Below are positions 1-5,068 of a DNA stretch of 5,068 nucleotides, in pieces. Both the position numbers and the translations under genes were made by a program. Origin of the DNA: an uncultured Prevotella sp. (GTDB lineage Bacteria > Bacteroidota > Bacteroidia > Bacteroidales > Bacteroidaceae); assembly GCA_900548745.1 (NCBI GenBank), contig URLQ01000183.1, positions 1-5,068 on the forward strand, in the 5' to 3' direction. Every line of letters starts with the position of its first letter. The first letter of the stretch is position 1. The notes under the pieces were generated by a model that saw only the letters and a program-made list of their open reading frames with translations, was not told the origin of the DNA and made no database searches.

Positions 1-2363
1 ACACCATGTTTGAGATGCTCGGCAACTGGAGCTTCGGCGACTACTTCAAGGAGGGTGCCATAGACTATGCCTGGGAATACCTCGTTGACGTTTTGCACAT
101 CGATCCGAAAGACCTCTACGTGACGGTTTTCGAAGGCTCGAAGGAAGAGGGTCTGGAACGCGACGAAGAGGCTGCCAAGTTCTGGCTTAAACACGTACCG
201 GCAGACCATATCATAAACGGCAACAAACACGACAACTTCTGGGAAATGGGAGATACAGGACCTTGCGGCCCTTGTTCGGAAATCCATATCGACTCCCGTA
301 CAGAGGAAGAGAAGGCAAAGGTGCCGGGACGCGAACTCGTAAACAAGGATGACCCACAGGTTATAGAGATATGGAACATCGTGTTCATGCAGTTTAACCG
401 CAAGGCTGACGGCTCGCTTGAACCATTGCCAATGCACGTTATCGATACCGGTATGGGATTCGAACGCCTCGTGCGCACCCTGCAGGGCAAACACTCCAAC
501 TACGACACCGACATCTTCCAGCCTATCATCAAGGAGATTTGTAACCTCTCCGGACTGAAATACGGCGAGAACGAGGATGTGGACGTGGCGATGCGCGTTG
601 TGGCTGACCATCTGCGCGCCGTTTCATTCTCTATCGCTGACGGACAGCTGCCAAGCAACGCCAAGGCAGGATACGTCATACGCCGAATACTCCGCCGTGC
701 CGTACGCTATGCCTATACATTCCTCGGACAGAAAGAGGCTTTCCTGTTCAAGCTCATCCCTGTGCTGGTACATGAGATGGGAGGCGCATTCCCAGAGCTG
801 TCTGCACAGCGCGAGCTTATAACTAAGGTGATGAAAGAGGAGGAGGAGTCTTTCCTGCGCACTCTATCTAACGGTATCAACATGCTGAACACCGCCATCG
901 AAGCTGTTAAGGCTGAGGGCAAGACGGTACTCGACGGCACCCAGGCATTCCGTCTGTTTGACACATACGGATTCCCTCTCGACCTTACAGAGCTTATCTG
1001 TCGCGAGAGCGGAATAAGCGTTGACGAAAAGCAGTTCGAGACCGAGATGCAGAAGCAGAAGGAGCGTGCACGCAACGCTGCAGCTGTGGAGAACGGCGAC
1101 TGGATTGAGGTTCGCCCTGGCGAGCAGCAGTTTGTGGGCTACGACTACACGGAATATGAATGCCACATACTGCGCTACCGCAAGGTGACACAGAAGAAGA
1201 ACTCTTACTATGAGCTTGTTCTCGACAGCACTCCGTTCTATGGAGAGATGGGAGGCCAGGTGGGTGATACCGGCGTACTCGTAAATGAAGACGAAACGAT
1301 AAACATCACCGATACCAAGCGCGAGAACAACCAGTCTATACATATCGTCAAGGCTCTGCCGAAGAATATTGAGGCTGACTTCATGGCTTGCGTTGATACC
1401 GACAAGCGTGATGCAAGCGCAGCCAACCACACTGCCACACACTTGATTGACTATGCTCTGAAACAGGTGCTTGGCGACCACGTGGAGCAGAAGGGTTCTT
1501 ACGTTTCTGCTGATACGCTGCGCTTCGACTTCTCTCACTTCCAGAAGGTGACTGACGAGGAGATGCGTCAGGTGGAACGCATGGTCAACGATATGATTCG
1601 TCAGGATATCCCTATGCAGGACCACAGAAACGTGCCTATCGAAGAGGCTAAGCAGCTGGGCGCTATTGCTTTGTTCGGCGAGAAATACGGCGACAAGGTG
1701 CGCGTGGTACAGTTTGGTCCGAGCGTTGAGTTCTGTGGTGGTATCCATGCCAAGAGCACCGGCCGCATCGGTATGATAAAGATTATCTCCGAGAGCAGCG
1801 TGGCTGCCGGAATACGCCGTATCGAGGCAAAGACCGGCGCTGAGTGCGAACAGATGATGTATGATCTGGAAGACGGAATGAAGGCCATCAAGGCTCTCTT
1901 CCACAACGCTAAGGATCTGCAGACCGTTATCGGCAAGTATATAGAGGAGCACGATGCGATGAAGAAGGACATCGAGAAGTTCCAGGCTGAAGCTGTGGAG
2001 CGTACGAAGGAGCGTCTGTTGGGACAGGCACATGAGGTGAACGGTGTGAAGGTTATCACCACCGTATTGCCTATGTCGCCGGAGGCTGCCAAGGACCTTG
2101 CTTTCAAGCTTCGTGCAGCACTGCCGGAGAATATGCTCTGCGTTATCGGAAGCAAGCATCAGGACAAGCCATTGCTCACCGTGATGGCTACCGACGACCT
2201 CGTCAGCGACCACGGCTTCAACGCAGGTAAGGCGATACGCGAGGCTGCCAAACTGATTCAGGGTGGCGGTGGCGGTCAGCCACACTTCGCTACTGCCGGC
2301 GGAAAGAACACTGACGGTCTCTCTGCTGCCGTAGACAAGGTGGTGGAGTTGGCTCAGCTGTAA
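1..2363 (+). CDS. alaS: Alanyl-tRNA synthetase, 5'-truncated by the window edge
   Basis: Cytoplasmic class II synthetase that charges tRNA-Ala with alanine and hydrolyses mischarged Ser/Gly-tRNA-Ala. The frame is open from base 3. The ATG at 6 is internal, inside the conserved (HH)TMFEMLGNWSFGDYFK block, so about 85 N-terminal residues are missing; 785 are visible against roughly 870 for the family. Counting that Met as 1, visible elements are GDTGPCGPCSEI (82-93) and motif 3 DTGMGFERL (147-155) of the catalytic core, and the tRNA-recognition helix region with PSNAKAGYVIRRILRRAVRYA (about 220-240). The editing-domain zinc ligands are intact: HTATH (H475, H479) and CGGIH (C577, H581). A charged helical stretch (about 645-680) precedes the C-terminal DHHA1 domain with its GGGGG run (753-757). 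The gene ends at TAA 2361-2363 and is followed by a strong hairpin. No frameshift or missing key residue is seen. The promoter lies outside the window. Confidence 0.98.
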   Translation, partial: TMFEMLGNWSFGDYFKEGAIDYAWEYLVDVLHIDPKDLYVTVFEGSKEEGLERDEEAAKFWLKHVPADHIINGNKHDNFWEMGDTGPCGPCSEIHIDSRTEEEKAKVPGRELVNKDDPQVIEIWNIVFMQFNRKADGSLEPLPMHVIDTGMGFERLVRTLQGKHSNYDTDIFQPIIKEICNLSGLKYGENEDVDVAMRVVADHLRAVSFSIADGQLPSNAKAGYVIRRILRRAVRYAYTFLGQKEAFLFKLIPVLVHEMGGAFPELSAQRELITKVMKEEEESFLRTLSNGINMLNTAIEAVKAEGKTVLDGTQAFRLFDTYGFPLDLTELICRESGISVDEKQFETEMQKQKERARNAAAVENGDWIEVRPGEQQFVGYDYTEYECHILRYRKVTQKKNSYYELVLDSTPFYGEMGGQVGDTGVLVNEDETINITDTKRENNQSIHIVKALPKNIEADFMACVDTDKRDASAANHTATHLIDYALKQVLGDHVEQKGSYVSADTLRFDFSHFQKVTDEEMRQVERMVNDMIRQDIPMQDHRNVPIEEAKQLGAIALFGEKYGDKVRVVQFGPSVEFCGGIHAKSTGRIGMIKIISESSVAAGIRRIEAKTGAECEQMMYDLEDGMKAIKALFHNAKDLQTVIGKYIEEHDAMKKDIEKFQAEAVERTKERLLGQAHEVNGVKVITTVLPMSPEAAKDLAFKLRAALPENMLCVIGSKHQDKPLLTVMATDDLVSDHGFNAGKAIREAAKLIQGGGGGQPHFATAGGKNTDGLSAAVDKVVELAQL

Positions 2364-2414
2364 TCTGGTCCGCTGACGGTATCTGAAAATGGAATAAGAT
2401 ACACCTTTATATAT

Positions 2415-2484
2415 AATAGCGGCAATGATGGACGAATCCTTGGTATTGTTTATCTACCAAATATCGTCTGTCATTGCCGCTATT
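2415..2484 (+). terminator. Long hairpin, probable Rho-independent terminator of alaS
   Basis: Arms 2415-2435 and 2464-2484 are inverted copies of 21 nt differing at two adjacent positions. In the + strand RNA those two positions become U-G and G-U wobble pairs (2429 with 2470, 2430 with 2469), so the whole 21-nt arm can pair. Inside a small asymmetric internal loop lies a second perfect 6-bp stem, TTGGTA (2440-2445) with TACCAA (2455-2460), closed by a 9-nt loop. The 3' arm runs into a T-rich tail (TATTGTTTTC, then AATTTT). It starts 51 nt after the alaS stop. It is longer than a typical terminator, so a mobile palindromic repeat or a structured RNA remains possible. Confidence 0.75.
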
Positions 2485-2521
2485 GTTTTCAATTTTAATA
2501 AAATCCTCACACCCGAAAATG

Positions 2522-2536
2522 ATAATAAATTATTAT
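2522..2536. repeat. A/T-rich 15-bp palindrome upstream of the ATPase promoter
   Basis: ATAATAA (2522-2528) and TTATTAT (2530-2536) are perfect inverted copies around one central base. The palindrome ends about 27 bp before the -7 box of the downstream gene, near where a -33 element or an activator would sit. It could be an operator or an UP-like A/T element. In DNA this A/T-rich, chance occurrence is also plausible. Confidence 0.3.
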
Positions 2537-2556
2537 TCTACTCGCTTAATCGGATT

Positions 2557-2573
2557 TTTGCACTATCTTTGCA
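2557..2573 (+). promoter_or_regulatory. Bacteroidota-type promoter core for the ATPase/nuclease gene
   Basis: TATCTTTG at 2564-2571 matches the Bacteroidota primary-sigma -7 consensus TAnnTTTG. A second TTTGC lies exactly 11 bp upstream (2557-2561). No convincing TTTG -33 box is seen 19-21 bp upstream. Transcription would start near 2576-2580, leaving a leader of only about 10 nt before the ATG at 2588. No Shine-Dalgarno sequence is present, only an A-rich stretch (AAAAAC), as is usual in this phylum. The 16-bp core matches the promoter upstream of the lipoprotein gene at 15 of 16 positions. Confidence 0.6.
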
Positions 2574-2587
2574 AAAACATTTAGAGT

Positions 2588-4153
2588 ATGGCAATAAAAC
2601 TTTATCCCATAGGAATACAGACATTTGAAAGTATACGCAAAGAGGACAAACTGTATATAGACAAGACAGAATATATATACAACATGACGCATACAAGTGG
2701 CAAGTTCTTCTTTCTGAGTCGCCCAAGACGATTCGGAAAATCATTGCTTGTCTCTACATTACAAAGCTATTTCGAGGGGAAAAAGGATCTGTTCAAAGGA
2801 CTCGCCATAGAAAGACTTGAAAAAGAATGGGAGTCATATCCTGTTCTGCATCTTGACATGAGCGGCGGCAAACACATGGAGAAGGAACAACTCAACCGCT
2901 ATCTGATAAGTATACTGGAGGAGAAAGAAAAAATGTTCGGCATAAGTTCCGACTCTATTGACCCTAACATAAGACTCAAGAATCTTATACTGAATGTATT
3001 TCAACAGACAGGCAAACAGGTTGTCGTACTTATAGACGAATATGATGCTCCACTCCTTGATGTATTACACCAAGACGGACACCTCAGAGAGTTGCGCCAG
3101 ATAATACGCAACTTCTTCAGTCCGCTGAAACTCAGCGAACCATACCTCCGCTTCGTGTTCCTCACAGGCATAACAAAGTTTTCGCAGCTAAGTATATTCA
3201 GCGAACTGAACAACATCAAGAACATCAGTATGGATGAACCATATTCCGGGATATGCGGTATCACAAAGGATGAACTACTGACAATGATGAGCGAAGACAT
3301 TGATGTATTTGCCGAAAGGCTGTCGCTCACCCGTGAGCAGGCTATCGACAGACTCAAGAACAACTACGACGGCTACCATTTCACGTGGCCAGGTCCCGAC
3401 GTGTTCAATCCTTTCAGCCTGCTCAACTGTTTTGCGGATGGGAAAATAAACGACTATTGGTTCAGTTCGGGCACACCGACATACCTTATAGAAATGATGA
3501 AGAAATTTGATGTGCTACCTGCTGATATCGGAGTTGAAATAGAAGCTGACAAAGCTGACTTCGATGCTGCCACAGAAACCATGACAACCATTATACCTCT
3601 ACTGTATCAAAGCGGATATTTTACAATCAAAGGCTATGACCCTGACACTGAGCTATACACCCTGGGCATACCAAACAATGAAATCCGCATAGGACTATAC
3701 CGCAATCTGCTGCCTCATTACCTTGCCGAAAAGACAGCAAAAGGAAACACTACTATAGCAAAGATGTCTGCACTCATCAACCGTAATGATATGGACGGAG
3801 CATTGGCTCTACTACAGACATTTCTTGACTCCGTGCCATATTGCAACGACACTGATTACGAGGGACATTACCAACAAATGATGTACGTAATCTTTGCAAT
3901 CCTTACCAATTACCGTATGGAGGTGGAACAACACACCCATAAAGGCCGCATAGACATTACTATACACACTCAAAGACGAATCTACATATTGGAACTCAAA
4001 TTCAACGGCTCCGCAAAAGAAGCAGTAGAGCAGATAAAAAGCCGTGGGTATGCAGATAGTTTTAAACTTGACGGTAGGCCTGTGACAATGGTAGGTATTA
4101 ACTTCAGCCTTGACAAGGACAAGAAAAATATCACAGAATGGGTTATCGAATAA
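2588..4153 (+). CDS. AAA-ATPase_like / PD-(D/E)XK nuclease-domain protein
   Basis: This 521-residue soluble protein has no signal peptide or membrane segment. Residues about 5-215 match the AAA-ATPase_like family (Pfam PF09820 by recollection). They include an N-terminal block with YIDKTEYI (23-30), an unusual Walker A in SRPRRFGKS (44-52, K51/S52), and Walker B VVVLIDEYDAPL (145-156, D150/E151). The block FLTGITKFSQLSIFSELNNI (191-210) follows. The middle (about 220-400) is mostly helical with no motif I can name. The C-terminus (about 440-505) looks like PDDEXK_9 (PF08011): GRIDITI with D455, then ILELKF with E469 and K471, then a Q482-containing helix EAVEQIKSRGYADSF. The ATPase and nuclease-like residues therefore look intact. 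The ATG at 2588 sits just after the promoter and starts the family's usual N-terminus. The first six Ile codons are all ATA, unlike the mixed use in alaS, which suggests an accessory gene. Such genes often occur as multiple paralogues in Bacteroidota; the cellular role is unknown to me. Confidence 0.9.
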   Translation: MAIKLYPIGIQTFESIRKEDKLYIDKTEYIYNMTHTSGKFFFLSRPRRFGKSLLVSTLQSYFEGKKDLFKGLAIERLEKEWESYPVLHLDMSGGKHMEKEQLNRYLISILEEKEKMFGISSDSIDPNIRLKNLILNVFQQTGKQVVVLIDEYDAPLLDVLHQDGHLRELRQIIRNFFSPLKLSEPYLRFVFLTGITKFSQLSIFSELNNIKNISMDEPYSGICGITKDELLTMMSEDIDVFAERLSLTREQAIDRLKNNYDGYHFTWPGPDVFNPFSLLNCFADGKINDYWFSSGTPTYLIEMMKKFDVLPADIGVEIEADKADFDAATETMTTIIPLLYQSGYFTIKGYDPDTELYTLGIPNNEIRIGLYRNLLPHYLAEKTAKGNTTIAKMSALINRNDMDGALALLQTFLDSVPYCNDTDYEGHYQQMMYVIFAILTNYRMEVEQHTHKGRIDITIHTQRRIYILELKFNGSAKEAVEQIKSRGYADSFKLDGRPVTMVGINFSLDKDKKNITEWVIE

Positions 4154-4162
4154 TTAATTATT
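4149..4162. repeat. 14-bp palindrome holding both convergent stop codons
   Basis: AATAATTAATTATT is a perfect palindrome that contains the TAA of the ATPase/nuclease gene (4151-4153) and, on the opposite strand, the TAA of the lipoprotein gene (4160-4158). The two stops are separated by 4 bp. It has no GC stem and no room for a loop, so it is not a convincing terminator. No other hairpin separates the two genes, so their 3' transcript ends must overlap. Confidence 0.6.
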
Positions 4163-4916
4163 TTCTGTAGTACGCCTTTATGCCATCCTTGAAACGCAAC
4201 TGCAAACTGTCTTTCATCATCAGGACTATGTCTACAGTATCGCGCTGCGGACGTGCCTTACGACGCTTCTTGTTGCCGAACTCCACCGTACCCTCTGTAA
4301 GGACAAGTCTTCCGTTGAGGATATTCCACTCCTTATAGAACTTAACCTGAGGATACTCCACAGGACTCTCTCCCGACAGATCGGTCTTTTCGAAATGCAA
4401 GCCTACAGGCTCCATAGTGAACTGCTTCTTTATCTTGAACCCCTGCTCGCGAGGCACCATAAGGGACTGCATCATGGAGTCAACCTCCGGGTCTGCCTTA
4501 GGCATCGCATGCGCACCGCCCATAGGAGCATGCTTGCGCATCGTCGGCATCACCTGATACACCCACGTTCCTTTCAGCTCCTCAAGGTCTATCACGAGAT
4601 CCGCCTTGCGCTTATTGTCCTTGTTGACAACAACTGCCATCATGTCGCCAATCTTCGGCTTGCCGAAGACCTTGCGATAGCGCATTGCCTCTATGATACT
4701 GAACGTGACAGGGTCGCTGTCATCAGACGGCAGCACAACAAGCACAGAGTCGGTGCATCCATCACATGCCAGACCATAGAACGTGGAATCACCCGGAAGC
4801 CTGACGTCTTTTACCGTTTCGATATTCCCGTCATTCTTCCCTTTCTTGTCACCGCTACAGGCTGTTACAAACAATGCGATGGCAAGCGCCACCGGCAACA
4901 TTCTCCTTATACTCAT
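4158..4916 (-). CDS. Putative lipoprotein with CxxC and Met/His-rich segment
   Basis: This 252-residue protein has a clear lipoprotein signal: MSIRR, a hydrophobic core (MLPVALAIALF), and the lipobox VTAC with C20. Lipid attachment in the envelope is expected. Residues after C20 (SGDKKGKND) do not form a clear Bacteroidota surface-export signal, so periplasmic or surface orientation is undecided. The mature part has C51-DG-C54 in a GLACDGCTDSVLVVLP context, faintly like the N-terminal motif of NlpE-type lipoproteins. A Met/His-rich segment (123-153) carries seven Met and two His. A basic patch (KKRRKARPQR, 216-225) precedes a beta-rich C-terminus ending KDGIKAYYRK, vaguely lipocalin-like. I cannot assign a family with confidence. 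The ATG at 4916 is the natural start: an in-frame ATG 12 nt upstream (4928-4926) meets a stop after one further codon. The gene converges on the ATPase/nuclease gene and appears monocistronic. Confidence 0.88.
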   Translation of the reverse strand: MSIRRMLPVALAIALFVTACSGDKKGKNDGNIETVKDVRLPGDSTFYGLACDGCTDSVLVVLPSDDSDPVTFSIIEAMRYRKVFGKPKIGDMMAVVVNKDNKRKADLVIDLEELKGTWVYQVMPTMRKHAPMGGAHAMPKADPEVDSMMQSLMVPREQGFKIKKQFTMEPVGLHFEKTDLSGESPVEYPQVKFYKEWNILNGRLVLTEGTVEFGNKKRRKARPQRDTVDIVLMMKDSLQLRFKDGIKAYYRK

Positions 4917-4940
4917 TTTTTATAACATTATTTTACGAGG

Positions 4941-4974
4941 GCAAAGATAATGCAAACCGAATGCAGAACAACAA
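4941..4974 (-). promoter_or_regulatory. Bacteroidota-type promoter for the lipoprotein gene
   Basis: On the - strand, TATCTTTG (4949-4942) matches the TAnnTTTG -7 consensus. A TTGTTG stretch (4974-4969) lies about 19 bp upstream and can serve as the -33 element. Transcription would begin near 4935, giving a leader of about 20 nt before the ATG at 4916. The leader is A/T-rich with AAAAA directly before the start codon and no Shine-Dalgarno sequence. TTTGC also recurs 11 bp upstream of the -7 box TTTGC, as in the ATPase promoter. Confidence 0.65.
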
Positions 4975-4995
4975 GCTTGCTTGATTGTTATGCTG
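4941..4995. repeat. Direct repeat copy 1 (55 bp), carries the promoter
   Basis: This 55-bp segment is identical, base for base, to 5014-5068, with a start-to-start distance of 73 bp. The left edge is sharp: the base before the two copies differs (G versus T) and the preceding 18 bp are unrelated. That edge coincides with the end of the TATCTTTGC promoter box read on the - strand. Inside it are a GCARA motif iterated every 11 bp (4941, 4952, 4963) and the palindrome CAAGCTTG. Confidence 0.95.
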
Positions 4996-5013
4996 AGGTG
5001 CAGCTTATCTTAT
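4996..5013. other. 18-bp spacer between the direct repeats
   Basis: This unique stretch separates the two repeat copies. It holds TTATCTT (5005-5011), which is inverted against AAGATAA (5017-5023) at the start of copy 2. A small hairpin or dyad with a 5-nt centre therefore overlaps the -7 box of the second copy. CTG-rich ends at the junction (GCTG 4992-4995, CAGC 5001-5004) form a further short dyad. Confidence 0.5.
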
Positions 5014-5068
5014 GCAAAGATAATGCAAACCGAATGCAGAACAACAAGCTTGCTTGATTGTTATGCTG
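5014..5068. repeat. Direct repeat copy 2 (55 bp or more), cut by the window edge
   Basis: This is the perfect second copy of 4941-4995. The match runs to the last base of the window, so the full repeat length and the number of copies are unknown. It carries a second TATCTTTGC box on the - strand (5022-5014) with the same upstream bases through the TTGTTG stretch. It is a potential second, tandem promoter for the lipoprotein gene, 73 bp further out. Confidence 0.95.

Noticed and set aside
864..2285. Long open frame (473 codons) on the - strand inside alaS
   Set aside because: It lies wholly antisense to a well-conserved synthetase with intact motifs. Its Leu/Val/His-rich translation shows no domain I recognise, and it has no promoter-like box in front. 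It is a codon-bias shadow.
2379..2402. Short inverted repeat GTATCT...AGATAC after the alaS stop
   Set aside because: It has only 6 bp of mostly A/T stem with a 12-nt loop and no T-run after it. The far stronger hairpin just downstream explains termination better.
2492..2504. A/T palindrome ATTTTA-A-TAAAAT
   Set aside because: It is very short and made only of A and T in an A/T-rich stretch, so chance is a sufficient explanation.
2425..2628. Small + strand open frame of 67 codons between alaS and the ATPase gene
   Set aside because: It begins inside the terminator hairpin, runs through the promoter and overlaps the real start of the downstream gene in another frame. No start signal supports it.
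4395..4925. Open frame of 176 codons on the + strand opposite the lipoprotein gene
   Set aside because: It is antisense to a gene with a clear signal peptide and lipobox. Its translation is His/Arg/Leu-rich without motifs, and it extends past the real start codon into the leader.
4914..4928. Mini-ORF ATG-TTA-TAA in the lipoprotein leader
   Set aside because: A single sense codon after the ATG, in an A/T-rich leader without a ribosome binding site, is most likely chance. It is useful only for ruling out an upstream start.
4941..5068. Repeats considered as a CRISPR array
   Set aside because: The repeat is 55 bp or longer with only an 18-bp spacer, there are just two copies, and a promoter box sits inside. 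This is unlike CRISPR repeat and spacer sizes, and no cas gene is present.

Overview
The window looks like chromosomal DNA of a Bacteroidota member, most likely Prevotella or a close relative. Three things point there: the alanyl-tRNA synthetase reads like Bacteroidales AlaRS, both visible promoters carry the TAnnTTTG -7 box of that phylum with no Shine-Dalgarno sequence, and an AAA-ATPase_like/PD-(D/E)XK gene of a type common in these genomes is present. The genus is an inference from remembered protein and intergenic patterns.

Layout. Bases 1-2363 hold the 3' nine-tenths of alaS on the + strand; its start lies outside the window. Bases 2364-2587 are intergenic. They hold a strong 70-nt hairpin (2415-2484) that probably terminates alaS, then an A/T-rich stretch and a Bacteroidota-type promoter (-7 box at 2564-2571). 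Bases 2588-4153 (+) encode a 521-residue protein with an N-terminal P-loop ATPase and a C-terminal PD-(D/E)XK nuclease-like domain. Only 4 bp after its stop, the convergent gene 4158-4916 (-) ends. It encodes a 252-residue lipoprotein with a CxxC motif and a Met/His-rich segment. Bases 4917-5068 are its upstream region, made largely of two perfect 55-bp direct repeats spaced 73 bp apart, each carrying the same promoter core.

The three genes do not look like one operon. alaS is a housekeeping translation gene closed off by a terminator. The ATPase/nuclease gene has its own promoter and an A/T-richer, ATA-rich codon style, like an accessory gene. The lipoprotein gene is transcribed towards it from the repeat-borne promoter(s). 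The least ordinary signals are regulatory: the repeated promoter cassette, a 16-bp promoter core shared by two unrelated genes (15/16 identical), and a long hairpin whose G-U wobble pairs work only in the + strand transcript. I see no clear new multi-gene system.
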